In this document: positions 25,862 through 35,281 of the stretch, in pieces
Numbering within the stretch: position 1 is the first letter of the stretch
How the letters are laid out: every line of letters starts with the position of its first letter
Assembly (NCBI GenBank): GCA_000531095.1
Contig: HG799464.1
Location: 630,476-687,189 of the forward strand
From: Gemmata massiliana
GTDB taxonomy: Bacteria > Planctomycetota > Planctomycetia > Gemmatales > Gemmataceae
Direction of reading: 5' to 3'
DNA length: 56,714 nucleotides
Program-made: the position numbers and the translations under genes
Notes under the pieces: generated by a model
The model's database searches: none
What the model was told of the DNA's origin: nothing
What the model saw: the letters and a program-made list of their open reading frames with translations, nothing else

Positions 25862-26644
25862 ATGCCAAGCATTCTCGACCGGATCGTTGAAACGAAGCAC
25901 CGCGAGATCGCGACTGCAAGTGCCGCAGTACCCGAGACCGAACTTGAGCGTCGCGCGGCCAACACAGCACCGACCCGTGACTTCAAGAGTGCGCTCAGCC
26001 AACCGGGATCAGTTACCGTCATCGCGGAAGTGAAAAAAGCTTCGCCGTCCGCGGGCGTGATCCGTGCCGATTTCGACCCCGTTCGCATTGCCACCACTTA
26101 CGCACAACACGGCGCGGCGGCGATCAGCGTGTTGACCGACCGCGACTACTTCCAGGGCCAATTACAGTACCTCACCGACGTCAAAGCCGCGGTCGCGTGC
26201 CCGGTGCTTCGTAAAGACTTCATTCTCGACCGCTACCAGCTCCTCGAAGCCCGTTGCGCCGGCGCGGACGCGGTGCTGCTCATCGCGGAGTGCTTGCCCG
26301 GAGCGCGGCTCGCGGAACTCCAAAAACAGGCGACCGCGTTGGGACTTCACACGCTTGTGGAATTGCACGACGCCGACCAGTTGTCGCGCGTGTTGGATGC
26401 GGGCGCTGAGATCATTGGGATCAACAACCGCGACCTGCGGACATTTCAAACGCGCTTGGAACACACGCTGGATTTGCTGCCGAAGATCCCTGCTGACCGC
26501 ATCGTTGTGAGCGAGAGTGGTATCAAGACACACGCGGACCTTGCACGCCTCGGTTCGGCCGGCGCGCGGGCGGTACTCGTGGGCGAATCACTCATGCGGG
26601 CCGAGGACATCGGAGCAGCACTCAATACCCTTCGCGGGAAGTAA
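25862..26644 (+). CDS. trpC: Indole-3-glycerol phosphate synthase
   Basis: The ATG at 25862 gives a 260-residue protein of normal family length; an in-frame start further upstream (25820) adds residues with no homology. TrpC converts 1-(2-carboxyphenylamino)-1-deoxyribulose 5-phosphate to indole-3-glycerol phosphate in tryptophan synthesis. Signatures are IAEVKKASPSAG with the catalytic Lys, SVLTDRDYFQG, PVLRKDFI with the second Lys, GADAVLLIAECL, GINNRDLRTF, VVSESGI and AVLVGESLM. No other trp gene is near, so the pathway is dispersed. A short TTACGG hairpin follows the stop, before the convergent glycosyltransferase gene. Confidence 0.96.
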   Translation: MPSILDRIVETKHREIATASAAVPETELERRAANTAPTRDFKSALSQPGSVTVIAEVKKASPSAGVIRADFDPVRIATTYAQHGAAAISVLTDRDYFQGQLQYLTDVKAAVACPVLRKDFILDRYQLLEARCAGADAVLLIAECLPGARLAELQKQATALGLHTLVELHDADQLSRVLDAGAEIIGINNRDLRTFQTRLEHTLDLLPKIPADRIVVSESGIKTHADLARLGSAGARAVLVGESLMRAEDIGAALNTLRGK

Positions 26645-26689
26645 GCGTTCTTACGGTTTCCGTAACGGACATCGGCCGACCGGTCCGGA

Positions 26690-28528
26690 TCAGGTCGGCG
26701 CTTTGCTGGGAGGGCGTGCGGTCGAGAGTGCCCCCTCCCCGTCTCGTCGCTCGTCACCGCGCAGCACACGCCAAGCACACCACACCCACAGCGCGAGTAA
26801 CAGGAACGTGTCGAGGGGGTACTTCACTCCCGTATCGGCTTTCAGTCGCGGCGTGGCCCCGCCACCCAGTTCCGTTGACGGGGTGGCGAAATAACCGAAC
26901 CCCAGAGTCGCCTCCACTGCCATTCCACTAAGAGTGTTTTCCAGCAAGAAAAGCAGCACCAAGATTGTGAACGGAAACGAGTTCACGTAACCGAGCATCC
27001 GCGCGCCAAAAGGTTTTGGCGCGATTGGAGGTGTAGCTAATTCGCGTTCACTTGGAATTTTCGGCTCGAGCTCTCGTGGAGTCAACTCGAACGTCCCCGT
27101 CCGTAAGAACCGGCGCGGTTCGGCAAGTATCACCGCCACAGCAACGGCCGCGAGGAGCACGTCGTAATACATGAACCGGTAACACGTGAGGTACGCGCCG
27201 AGGAAGAGTAACCCGGCACTCAACCCCGTCGCGCGAGTCCGGTCACCTCGCAACAGGTAGATCAGCGTGGTCCCACCGAAAACTACGGCCCATAATCCCC
27301 ATGCCAGCCCGTTCGCGAGTTGAGTTTCGCGCTCTTTTTCTGGTTTGCCAAAGTCGTGAAGGATACGGCGGGGAATACCGTGCAAGTCACGACTCAGGTG
27401 AATCCAGTTGTCGTTCACTTTGTAAAGGTCGGCCGCTGAGCGCCCGACTTCCAGCCAGTTGAACCAGCTCTCTAACCCGACCAAAGGAAGTGTCAGAGCG
27501 CCGAAGGCCGCTCCCGTCAGAACCATTGCGACACAGAAACGCCAGTTCCGCACCAAGAGCGGCACCAAAAAGAACGCCATTCCCCAAACGGGCTTGAACG
27601 CGAACAGCCCCCACACCATCCCACCTGCCACGGGGTACCCGCGGCTCGCGAATACCCACCCCCAAATGAGGATGCACAACGACAGGGCCGGGTTCTGACC
27701 GAGGTCCAGCGCGCCGCGCGTGCCCGGAAAATACAGGATGCACAGCGTCGCGATCGACCACCAGACCCGCCCCCGCGTGAGCAGCTTAACCCCCAACCCA
27801 CTCGCCAGAATCACGAACAGGCTGAGTACCTGAAACGTGCGGTATGCGTACTGGGGGTTATCGATGAAACCGAACGGGGCATAGAACAGCGCGTGAACGG
27901 GCGGGTACAATGGCCCACCAATGGAAGGCTTGTTCACCGACTCAGCAACTCGCGGGGAAACCGAATCGGCCGCGTGTCTCTCCAGTGCCGCCGCAACGAG
28001 CGGGTTACCCGTGAGCGGTTGAGCGAGTTGGGCGGCAGCGGCCCCGCCCACAGTTTTCCAATCCTGAGCGGGGTCGTTCTCGTTCCCCATGAACCAACCC
28101 ATCAGGTTGTCGGCGTCGTGGGCGACCGTGTCGCTCGGGCGCCCGAACACGGGTCCGTTGCGCTGGACCTGCGATTCAAACTCGTCCCGAAACCCGTCAC
28201 GAAGTACGCTCCACTGCCGCTGCCGGTGGTAGAGCGCGCGCCCGTTCCCCGTCACCAGCATGCGCCCCATGAGCCACTGGCCGCCGAAGTCGATCTGCGC
28301 GTGCCCGCCGTTCCCGTCGGCGCGCTGGCGCTCGGGCGGGGCGCCCGGCGTGTTTCCGAGCCACTGAAACGCGCGGTACAGGAACACCGCGCTCGTGACG
28401 AGAACAACGATCCAAAGAATCGCGGCCAAACTCCACGGCGCACCAACCCAGGCCCACAATCGGGCCGGGATCACGTAACCGTGTTCGGGCGCGGAGGGGG
28501 ATGAGGGAGAAGTCACGCGGTCGGCCAC
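26690..28528 (-). CDS. GT87/DUF2029-like membrane glycosyltransferase
   Basis: The 612-residue integral membrane protein begins with a GTG at 28528, overlapping the end of dapF by 16 bases, so translation is probably coupled. The first span is at about residues 32-53. An extra-membrane segment follows with [21 protein letters not shown], typical of GT87 enzymes, which use polyprenyl-phosphate sugars. The rest has about eight further spans, including [39 protein letters not shown] and [22 protein letters not shown]. The Q-N-P and F-K-P motifs are family hallmarks. A Pro-rich cytosolic loop lies near residue 480. The acceptor is unknown. Confidence 0.82.
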   Translation of the reverse strand: MADRVTSPSSPSAPEHGYVIPARLWAWVGAPWSLAAILWIVVLVTSAVFLYRAFQWLGNTPGAPPERQRADGNGGHAQIDFGGQWLMGRMLVTGNGRALYHRQRQWSVLRDGFRDEFESQVQRNGPVFGRPSDTVAHDADNLMGWFMGNENDPAQDWKTVGGAAAAQLAQPLTGNPLVAAALERHAADSVSPRVAESVNKPSIGGPLYPPVHALFYAPFGFIDNPQYAYRTFQVLSLFVILASGLGVKLLTRGRVWWSIATLCILYFPGTRGALDLGQNPALSLCILIWGWVFASRGYPVAGGMVWGLFAFKPVWGMAFFLVPLLVRNWRFCVAMVLTGAAFGALTLPLVGLESWFNWLEVGRSAADLYKVNDNWIHLSRDLHGIPRRILHDFGKPEKERETQLANGLAWGLWAVVFGGTTLIYLLRGDRTRATGLSAGLLFLGAYLTCYRFMYYDVLLAAVAVAVILAEPRRFLRTGTFELTPRELEPKIPSERELATPPIAPKPFGARMLGYVNSFPFTILVLLFLLENTLSGMAVEATLGFGYFATPSTELGGGATPRLKADTGVKYPLDTFLLLALWVWCAWRVLRGDERRDGEGALSTARPPSKAPT

Positions 28529-29373
28529 TCACCGGTGAACACTTCAGTGGCGGGACCGGTCATGTACACACAGTTATCAGTTTCGGACCATTCCAGTTCG
28601 AGATCCCCGCCCGGCAGGTGCGCGAGGAGTTTGCGCCCCGTGCGCCCGGTCAGCACGCCGGCCACACACACCGCACACGCCCCGGTGCCACACGCGAGCG
28701 TGATCCCGCTTCCGCGCTCCCACGTCCGCATGGTGACTTCGGAGGGCGAATGGACCTTCACGAAGTGCGCGTTGATGCGCCGAGGGAACACCGCATGGTT
28801 CTCGATCTTCGGTCCGACGGCCGCCACGAGATCCCGTTCACCGACGTGCAACCACTCGTCGTCAATGTACGCGACCGCGTGCGGGTTCCCCATCGACACG
28901 CAAGTCACTTCGAGCCGCTCCTTCGGGTGATCGAACGCGATCGGCACGCTTACGGGCGGGTCGCCGGGCAACGTGGTCGGAATCTTCGCAGATTCGAGGA
29001 TCGGCTCCCCCATATTTACGCGCACGCGAGCAACTTTGCCGGCCTTCACTTCGAGATCGACGGTCAAGACGCCGCGCCCGGTCTCGATCGCGAGCCGGGG
29101 CTTCGTCGCGATGCCGTGGTCGTGTACGAACTTCGACACGCACCGCAGCCCGTTACCACACATCTCGGATTCGGAACCGTCCGCGTTGAACATCCGCATC
29201 CGGGCGTCCGCGCGCTCACTGGGGCAGATCAAAATAAGTCCGTCCGAACCGATACCGAAGTGCCGGTCACTGACCGCGCGGCTCAGAGCCGCGGGGTCGG
29301 CGGGCGGTTTCTGACGCACGCAATCGACGTAGACGTAGTCGTTGCCGATGCCGTGCATCTTCGTGAATTGCAT
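28513..29373 (-). CDS. dapF: Diaminopimelate epimerase
   Basis: The 286-residue enzyme interconverts LL- and meso-diaminopimelate for lysine and peptidoglycan synthesis. The start ATG at 29373 gives [17 protein letters not shown], the canonical N terminus. Both catalytic cysteines are present: [14 protein letters not shown] (about residue 73) and [14 protein letters not shown] (about residue 227). GNPHAVAY and WERGSGIT complete the signature. This supports a peptidoglycan-containing wall, in line with what is now known for planctomycetes. The downstream glycosyltransferase overlaps its end. Confidence 0.97.
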   Translation of the reverse strand: MQFTKMHGIGNDYVYVDCVRQKPPADPAALSRAVSDRHFGIGSDGLILICPSERADARMRMFNADGSESEMCGNGLRCVSKFVHDHGIATKPRLAIETGRGVLTVDLEVKAGKVARVRVNMGEPILESAKIPTTLPGDPPVSVPIAFDHPKERLEVTCVSMGNPHAVAYIDDEWLHVGERDLVAAVGPKIENHAVFPRRINAHFVKVHSPSEVTMRTWERGSGITLACGTGACAVCVAGVLTGRTGRKLLAHLPGGDLELEWSETDNCVYMTGPATEVFTGEWPTA

Positions 29374-29483
29374 ACCGGTACTCCGATGTATTCCCCAATT
29401 GTAAGGCGGCGGGGCGCGCTGAACAGCCTCTCTTCACTACCCGACCTACCAAGAATCTCGGGCGCGCGACGATAATACCCGTT

Positions 29484-29795
29484 ATGGAAAACGTGAAGGC
29501 CCCGACGCGAACCATTCGGCTCGTCCGCCCACCCAATGCGGACGGCGTAGGCGTCTTCTGCCTCGACATCGACGGGAAGTGCCAGTTCTACACGTTCCTC
29601 GAAATCCGGTGCGAGATCGGTGGGCGCGGGTTCGCGGTCCACCGACTCGGTCAGGGAGAGTTGTACCACGTCCGCGTGGGGGCACCTGAAAACACGTCTT
29701 GTGAATGCCTGGGGTTTTTAAGGTGGGGCCGCTGTAAACACGTCGCGGGACTCGCAGCGCTCATCAGAAAGGGTGAGTTACCGACTCGTTTGTAG
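29484..29795 (+). CDS. SWIM zinc-finger mini-protein
   Basis: The 103-residue protein starts at an ATG. The C-terminal half contains CECLGFLRWGRCKHVAGL, which fits the SWIM zinc finger consensus CxCx(n)CxH. The N-terminal half (residues 1-60) is a small beta-rich segment with no known domain. SWIM fingers usually sit on larger helicases or transposases and bind DNA or protein; a stand-alone version of this size is less common. It is divergently transcribed from dapF, 110 bp away, and converges with the RluA-type gene. Confidence 0.75.
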   Translation: MENVKAPTRTIRLVRPPNADGVGVFCLDIDGKCQFYTFLEIRCEIGGRGFAVHRLGQGELYHVRVGAPENTSCECLGFLRWGRCKHVAGLAALIRKGELPTRL

Positions 29796-29834
29796 TACCC
29801 GCGTCCCGAGCACGGTAGACCGCACCACCTTCGC

Positions 29835-30962
29835 TCACTGCCCGGCGCGCAGTTTCACCAGCAGGTCCCCGAAGTCTCGCGGCGGCGCCACTTCCCAAGA
29901 TACATTCTCGCCCGTATCTGGGTGCGTGAACCCCAAACGGGTCGCGTGCAGCATCGGGCGCTTCGCGCCACTCTCGTCTGGGCGCGGTTTCCCGTTGATC
30001 GGCCGATCGTAGACCGTTTCCCCGCACAACGGCGCGCCGGCTTCACCCAAGTGAATGCGCACCTGGTGCGTGCGCCCCGTTTCCAACCGGCACCCCACGA
30101 GAGCGAAATCGCCCCACGACTCCAACACCGATACGTGCGTGACAGCGCGCTTGCCGTCTTCCGCGATCAGGTCCGTTGTGCTCCCGCGCCGACCATCGCC
30201 GCGGTCGCGCACGAGTACGGACGCGATCCGCGCCGCCTTCGGCACCCCACGGGTCAGCGCGAGGTAGCGCCGGTCGGTCGTGTGCTTGCGGAACTGCTTC
30301 GTGAGGTTTTCGGCCGCGGCGCTGGTTCGGGCGAATACGACCAAGCCCGACGTGTCGCGGTCGAGCCGGTGGACCGCCGTCACCGGCCGATCGGGAGTAC
30401 CTAACAAGACGGGGAGCATCCCGGCGAGCGTCTTCGTCAGGAACCGCTGACCGTGTTCACCGAACTCGTCGGCCTCGTCCTTGTGTCGCATCGTCGTCAA
30501 CCCGACCGGCTTATTCACTACGACCACGGCATCATCAACGTAAACGATCGCGTCGAGTTCGAGTGAAGGAGCCAACGGGTGCGCGGGGGGAACTCGGTCC
30601 CGTCTGCGCTCGGGGGTTTTCGGCGCGGTCTTAGTGGTCTTGTGTGGCGCGGGGGCCTGTGAGCGTTTTTCCCCCGGCTTGCCCTTATTCCCAGTTACGA
30701 TTCCCTTCTGTTGATCCGGCGTCTTGCCATCCTTGCCCCCGGGAGTCTTCTTCATCTCGACCGTACCCGTAGCAAGTTCCACGCGCTTACCGAGTTTCAG
30801 TCGCCGGGCGACGTCGGTCTCGACCTGGCCGCTCACTTTGACGTGCCGCCCCTCGACGAGGCGCTTGGCCCGCGCCCACGGGATGCCGAACCGCAATTTG
30901 AGCACCGCGGCGAGCGTCTGCCCGGCCTCTCGGCGATCGACAACGAACTGAATCGGCGGCAC
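29835..30962 (-). CDS. RluA family pseudouridine synthase
   Basis: The GTG at 30962 gives 375 residues. Residues 5-70 are an S4 RNA-binding domain (AAVLKLRFGIPWARAKRLVEGRHVKVSGQ). Residues about 75-125 form a Lys/Pro-rich linker (GGKDGKTPDQQKGIVTGNKG) not found in the standard enzyme. The catalytic domain follows, with the active-site Asp in AVHRLDRDTSGLVVFA, then TDRRYLALTRG, CRLETGRTHQVRIHL and PMLHATRLGFTHP. It isomerises specific uridines in rRNA or tRNA; the target site cannot be told from sequence. Confidence 0.92.
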   Translation of the reverse strand: MPPIQFVVDRREAGQTLAAVLKLRFGIPWARAKRLVEGRHVKVSGQVETDVARRLKLGKRVELATGTVEMKKTPGGKDGKTPDQQKGIVTGNKGKPGEKRSQAPAPHKTTKTAPKTPERRRDRVPPAHPLAPSLELDAIVYVDDAVVVVNKPVGLTTMRHKDEADEFGEHGQRFLTKTLAGMLPVLLGTPDRPVTAVHRLDRDTSGLVVFARTSAAAENLTKQFRKHTTDRRYLALTRGVPKAARIASVLVRDRGDGRRGSTTDLIAEDGKRAVTHVSVLESWGDFALVGCRLETGRTHQVRIHLGEAGAPLCGETVYDRPINGKPRPDESGAKRPMLHATRLGFTHPDTGENVSWEVAPPRDFGDLLVKLRAGQ

Positions 30963-31102
30963 GAAAGCACCTCGGCGTGGAGCAACAACGAAAACTGCGA
31001 ACTAAACTCTTTTGTAGCAGCCCACAAGAAAGGAACCTGCAAACAACCGGAAACATCGGTTAGCGCGGGCCGAATTCTCGGTCGCGCGGAGCGTCAGTTC
31101 GC

Positions 31103-31131
31103 TTGACACTGTTTACCGTCCGGCCATAGCC
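31103..31131 (+). promoter_or_regulatory. Candidate sigma-70 type promoter
   Basis: A perfect -35 box TTGACA at 31103-31108 is followed after 17 bp by ATAGCC, a poor -10 box. It lies 45 bp before the GTG start of the membrane protein at 31176. The call rests on the -35 box and the spacing only. Confidence 0.35.
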
Positions 31132-31175
31132 TGGACACGGACCTTCTCGATCAATTCCGTCCCGCACGGTGCGAT

Positions 31176-31877
31176 GTGCAACTGATCGCTCCCGACATCC
31201 TGGCCGAAGCCCGCGGGATGACCGGCGCAATGGCCGGGACCATTACCGTGCTCGGCTTCGCGCTGTGGCTGTTCGGTTGGCGCTGGCACCGGTTCTGGGT
31301 CGTGGCCGGAATCACCCTCGCTGCCGGGTTGATCGGCCTGAACGCGGGCCGGACCACCGGCGGAACGCAGGTGATGGCGATCGGGATTCTGGTCGCGGTT
31401 TCAGCGGGGTTGCTCGCTCTGGAATTAGCGAAAGTGCTCGCGTTTGTAGCCGGCGGGTGCGGGGCGTGGCTCGCGGTCCAGTGGGTGCTCCCACAAGCCC
31501 AGGAACTCTGGGCCGTGTTCTTTTGCGGCGGGTTGTTCGGGCTGCTTCTCTACCGTCTCTGGACCATGCTCCTCACGAGCCTCATGGGAGTGCTCCTCGC
31601 CGGACACGCGGGTACTCTGCTAATCGAACAGTTCTGGGGCATTAATGCCGGCGATTGGGTGACACAAAATGTCGCGGCCCTGAACGGCGTGGTAGTCGGG
31701 TTCGTTGTGCTCGGCGTCCTGATCCAAGCGGTCTCGACGCGCGATCCCGAACAGGCAACGGAGTTGGATAAAGAGGACGAAGAGAGCACCGAAGACGAAC
31801 CTCCACCGCACGTTCCGACCAAAACCGCAAAACCGGCATCCGGGTGGAAGCTCCTCAATTCACGAAAACCCACCTGA
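31176..31877 (+). CDS. Multi-span membrane protein, TMEM198/DUF4203-like
   Basis: The GTG at 31176 is used because the overlapping ATG two bases earlier runs into a stop. The 233-residue protein has about six to seven hydrophobic spans between residues 15 and 190 (TITVLGFALWLFGWRW, VMAIGILVAVSAGLLALEL, NGVVVGFVVLGVLIQAV). An acidic, Lys-rich cytosolic tail follows (DKEDEESTEDEPPPH). Glycine-rich spans and topology resemble DUF4203/TMEM198-type proteins, but no diagnostic residues are seen and the function is unknown. Confidence 0.6.
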   Translation: MQLIAPDILAEARGMTGAMAGTITVLGFALWLFGWRWHRFWVVAGITLAAGLIGLNAGRTTGGTQVMAIGILVAVSAGLLALELAKVLAFVAGGCGAWLAVQWVLPQAQELWAVFFCGGLFGLLLYRLWTMLLTSLMGVLLAGHAGTLLIEQFWGINAGDWVTQNVAALNGVVVGFVVLGVLIQAVSTRDPEQATELDKEDEESTEDEPPPHVPTKTAKPASGWKLLNSRKPT

Positions 31878-31922
31878 TCGGGAATTGAGTCTGGTTTCAA
31901 ATCGCGCCGTGTAAAAAATGAA

Positions 31923-31957
31923 TCGGTTTCACCTCGAAGTAACGAAGGTGAAACCGA
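31923..31957 (-). terminator. Hairpin terminator between convergent genes
   Basis: TCGGTTTCACCTCG (31923-31936) pairs with CGAAGGTGAAACCGA (31943-31957). On the minus strand the stem is followed by a T-rich stretch (31911-31917 reads as a T-run), so it should end the DUF1559 operon. It may also act on the opposing membrane-protein gene. Confidence 0.75.
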
Positions 31958-31999
31958 CTCGCGCTACCTCAACTCGACATTCGCCCGGATTACCCGCAC

Positions 32000-32986
32000 T
32001 TAGTCGAGGTTGGTTCCCCCTCCGTAGTCCCAGTCGTAAACGGCCCCGTACCAAGCGTACTGGCCAACCGACTGACGAACCCCGCGCACGCTCCCGTCGC
32101 TCATCGAGACCTGAAGTACCCCCAGGGCACTAAAACTCTGTGCCAAGTCGTACCGGCAATCGGCGGCCGCGGGCCGTGTTTGGAACGGGCCGATCGGGGG
32201 TTTGGTCCAATATTGATCGTTCGAGTAGTCGTAGGTGTACGGGTTGACGTAGAGCGTCATCGTGTAATACGGGTCCGGCGTATACGGCTCGCCCTTGGAG
32301 TAATAGTCCCCGAAGTTCCAAGCCTGCTGACGGATGTAGTTGTACTTCGTACCCGGATCCCAGTAATACGAGAACCGGGTTTGGCAGACCGTGTACCCCT
32401 CGGTGAACATCACCACATTCGAGGTGCCAATGTTGAACTTCGTGAGCGACTTCGAGGAAGACAGGGACGAACCGTTCGGGAGGTAGCTGACGGGACTGTT
32501 GTTCTTGGGGTCCGTGTCGATAGTCGGATCGTTCGGGGCGATGTACGTCTTCACCTTGCCCCCGGGCGCCTTCCACGCGACGTTAGCCGTGAACGATCCA
32601 AGGGTGTACTTCCCCTGCTGGTAAATGTTCCCGGTCCCGGAATACGAGCCGGACTTGAAGTGCGCGTCCTGTTCGACGTAGGGCAGCAAGCCGTAGAACA
32701 CGTTCCCCACGTACCCGGCGCCGTAGGTGTAGTAGTAGGTTTGGGACGGGTCTTTCCCGGTGTACAGCGAGTCGCCATACGAGCTGGGTAGTTTCTTGTT
32801 CGCGCTCTCGTAGTTGTGCGCCGCGAGCGTCATTTGTTTCAGGTTGTTCTGCCCCTGAGTGCGAGCGGCAGCCTCTCGGACTTTCTGGACGGCGGGGAGC
32901 AACAATCCGATAAGGATCGCAATAATTGCGATCACCACCAACAACTCAATTAGTGTGAACCCGGCACGGGTCGATCTCCGACTCAT
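32000..32986 (-). CDS. DUF1559 pseudopilin-like protein
   Basis: The ATG at 32986 is chosen (GGGAG six bases upstream) over a longer in-frame start. A class III prepilin leader follows: [20 protein letters not shown], with processing expected at G/F, then [14 protein letters not shown] and [21 protein letters not shown], the standard DUF1559 N terminus. The C-terminal part has [14 protein letters not shown], the usual family ending. These large planctomycete families are thought to be exported and assembled through type II secretion or type IV pilus-like machinery. It is the last gene of a three-gene operon. Confidence 0.93.
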   Translation of the reverse strand: MSRRSTRAGFTLIELLVVIAIIAILIGLLLPAVQKVREAAARTQGQNNLKQMTLAAHNYESANKKLPSSYGDSLYTGKDPSQTYYYTYGAGYVGNVFYGLLPYVEQDAHFKSGSYSGTGNIYQQGKYTLGSFTANVAWKAPGGKVKTYIAPNDPTIDTDPKNNSPVSYLPNGSSLSSSKSLTKFNIGTSNVVMFTEGYTVCQTRFSYYWDPGTKYNYIRQQAWNFGDYYSKGEPYTPDPYYTMTLYVNPYTYDYSNDQYWTKPPIGPFQTRPAAADCRYDLAQSFSALGVLQVSMSDGSVRGVRQSVGQYAWYGAVYDWDYGGGTNLD

Positions 32987-33032
32987 GAGCGTCTCCCGAG
33001 TAGAGCCGCAAACGCGGTTATAAAGGCGCAAT

Positions 33033-33668
33033 TCAATTGGTGAGAATCAGATCAAAGGTCGTATCCCCGGCAACCGTCAGTTTGAGAGGGTTCGCCGTGG
33101 TGCTCTGACCGTACTTGGTGTGAGCGGCTCGGTACTTGGCCTGTTCCTTGGCGGGAATGGTGAACCGTAACTGTTCGAGGAACGGGGCCGGTAATGGCTG
33201 AATACCGAACCCGCCTCCCTTTCCTTGAGGGCCGGGAGTGCCACCCGGCCCCTTCATCGGCGCGGCCATCTTTCCTGGAGGTCCACCCTTAGCCGACGGA
33301 CCGGCAGAAACACTCCCGCCGGTCGGAAACGGCATCTTGCCGTCGGGGTCCAACAGTACGATGGCCGCGGCCGGACCGTCTGGGGCACCGGTCAGTTTGT
33401 AGGTTCCGGTCTTGTCGATCGTCCCGATGGACATCACCAGTCCGTCGGACGTAAACAGCAGCACACGACCGACCACGAGCGGGTCGCCGTTCAGTGTCGC
33501 TTTTCCCGAGACGGTAGACGTTCCACTCTTGGCGATGGGGATGCCGAAGGTGGGGTGCTCTTTGTCATTCGGAGCCGTTTTGATTTCGGGTGGTCCGGTC
33601 CCGCACCCCGCCAACAGCGAGGTACCGAAAACGAGTACCGCAAAACACGAAGAGGTGCGCGTCACCAC
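33033..33668 (-). CDS. Small lipoprotein between two DUF1559 genes
   Basis: The start is a GTG at 33668 or 33665, with GGGAGG seven bases upstream. A lipoprotein signal peptide ends in the lipobox SLLAGC (about residues 17-22). Residues 50-110 ([20 protein letters not shown]) look like a carboxypeptidase-regulatory/transthyretin-like beta-sandwich, common in planctomycete lipoproteins paired with DUF1559. A Gly/Pro-rich low-complexity segment follows (residues 115-155). It lies 17 bp after the upstream DUF1559 gene and 46 bp before the next one, so the three are one operon. Confidence 0.8.
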   Translation of the reverse strand: MVTRTSSCFAVLVFGTSLLAGCGTGPPEIKTAPNDKEHPTFGIPIAKSGTSTVSGKATLNGDPLVVGRVLLFTSDGLVMSIGTIDKTGTYKLTGAPDGPAAAIVLLDPDGKMPFPTGGSVSAGPSAKGGPPGKMAAPMKGPGGTPGPQGKGGGFGIQPLPAPFLEQLRFTIPAKEQAKYRAAHTKYGQSTTANPLKLTVAGDTTFDLILTN

Positions 33669-33685
33669 GGGCCGACCTCCCAGAT

Positions 33686-34702
33686 TTAGAGGTCGTTAAC
33701 AATATCGCCCGCGTCGGGAGTCAGAGCCGCTTCCCAGGTCGTGTTGCTGACCCCGGCCCGGACCCCGCGGACGCTCCCGTCCATGAGCCCGACTTGAATC
33801 ACGCCCGTAGAGTGCGATTGGGGAAGTGAGGAATCGCAGGAGTAGCTTTGAGGCTTGCTCTCGAACGTCTTCCCTGCCACCCGAGCGAACGCCGGGGCCC
33901 CGTTGGTGAACGTATAGTTGTAGTTGTACGTGATAGTTCCGTCGGAATACGTATAGCTAGAGGTCTGGATTTGAGCGTCCTCGACGTTCATCGCCCAATA
34001 CCCGTATCGGTACCCGTAGGAATACGTGTACGTGATCACGTTCCCCACTTGGGACGAGCTCGAGGCCCCGGACGAGTAGCAGTACGAGAACCCCTCGGCG
34101 ACCCCGATCGTATTGCTGCTCCCGTCCGAAATCCCGAGCATCGTGCGCTTCCCGTCGAACACGTCGCTGTTGGTGATGTAGCTCACCGCCGGGGACTGGT
34201 CATAGGCGGTCAGGTCGTTCGGCGCAATCAGCACCTTCACCGAGGGAGCACTGTAGTCGTAGCTCCCACCGGAACTCGCGCCCTTGTTGGCGTAGGTCGC
34301 GGAAACGTAGTTGGTGGTGGTTTTGGAGTTGTAGTTGTACTGGCTGAACGCGCCCGTGTTGGCGGTGAAGATGTTGTTCTGCTCGATGTACGGGAACAAG
34401 TGGAAGAAGGCGGTCCCGTCCACACCCCCGGGAGTTCCATAGGGGGTGGAACCACCCGGGGTTCCGGTGGGTTTGGTGGGGGTCCACCCGCACGCGGGTG
34501 GGAACTTGTTGTTCGCGTCGTGGTAGCTCTGGGCCGCCAGACCAATTTGCTTCAAGTTGTTCTGCCCCTGCGCCCGCGCCGCCGCGTCGCGCACTTTTTG
34601 GACCGCGGGCAACAGCAGCCCGATCAAAACCGCGATGATCGCGATCACCACTAACAACTCAATGAGCGTAAAACCCGCTCGAGGTGGACGGAACCGCAGC
34701 AT
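33686..34702 (-). CDS. DUF1559 pseudopilin-like protein
   Basis: The ATG at 34702 is preceded by a G-rich sequence; an in-frame GTG at 34711 would add three residues. The prepilin leader [21 protein letters not shown] and [20 protein letters not shown] are followed by the family core. The middle is rich in Tyr, Ser, Thr and Asn ([16 protein letters not shown]), as in many secreted DUF1559 proteins. The C terminus has [13 protein letters not shown]. It is the first gene of the operon with the lipoprotein and the second DUF1559 gene. Confidence 0.92.
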   Translation of the reverse strand: MLRFRPPRAGFTLIELLVVIAIIAVLIGLLLPAVQKVRDAAARAQGQNNLKQIGLAAQSYHDANNKFPPACGWTPTKPTGTPGGSTPYGTPGGVDGTAFFHLFPYIEQNNIFTANTGAFSQYNYNSKTTTNYVSATYANKGASSGGSYDYSAPSVKVLIAPNDLTAYDQSPAVSYITNSDVFDGKRTMLGISDGSSNTIGVAEGFSYCYSSGASSSSQVGNVITYTYSYGYRYGYWAMNVEDAQIQTSSYTYSDGTITYNYNYTFTNGAPAFARVAGKTFESKPQSYSCDSSLPQSHSTGVIQVGLMDGSVRGVRAGVSNTTWEAALTPDAGDIVNDL

Positions 34703-35281
34703 TTGAAGCACCCCCGAGACGATCGTTCGGCGCAGCGCGTACCGTAGGCCGGCCGATCATCGACTGAATGAAGCGGAACGAATGGTGGGCGTCGAACGAT
34801 AAGGCAAACCGAGACGCTAGGAAGAGAGTTCGCCCGGACTGCGTTCGCGTAAATGAAACAACTTCGCGGGCAAGGCTTCCGCGAAGTTGTCAGTTCCATC
34901 CCGCGAATCTGAATCTACCCAAAGATAATCGCCGACCGGTCTGAGGTTGTCAACGCTCAATTTTCACAATTTCTCTCCCGGACAATAACCAACCGAGTTC
35001 TCACGACGAATCCAATCGACTCAAAGCAAGGTGCGTGCCGCACGTTCTCGATACATAATCTCAACAAAAACGCCTTGATTTCATTAATTTCGCCCCAATT
35101 CCGCCACCGTACACGAGAGCATTCTGCCCAGAGTCACCGCATCTCGTGCACCCGAATCGGGCCAAATTGTGAAAGAAAGAGGCTCGAAATTGTGAAAGAA
35201 AATTCGACACAGTGCCAGTCGCCGAGAAACCTGATAGAGACTGGCAAGTCCTCAATAGCGAACCCGGCGACTGGCCGACGC
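34703..35281. other. Upstream region of the DUF1559 operon, 580 bp
   Basis: No gene is evident. A hairpin with 12-bp perfect arms (ACAACTTCGCGG and its complement) lies at 34858-34890 with a 9-bp loop and no T-run. It is placed to be a leader structure or operator for the minus-strand operon. The stretch 34920-35250 is lower in GC than its surroundings and contains a near-direct repeat ATTGTGAAAGAAA at 35166 and 35189. Confidence 0.45.

Noticed and set aside
26652..26666. TTACGG-TTT-CCGTAA hairpin as a terminator between trpC and the glycosyltransferase gene
   Set aside because: The stem is only six base pairs with no T-run, so the evidence is too weak for a feature.
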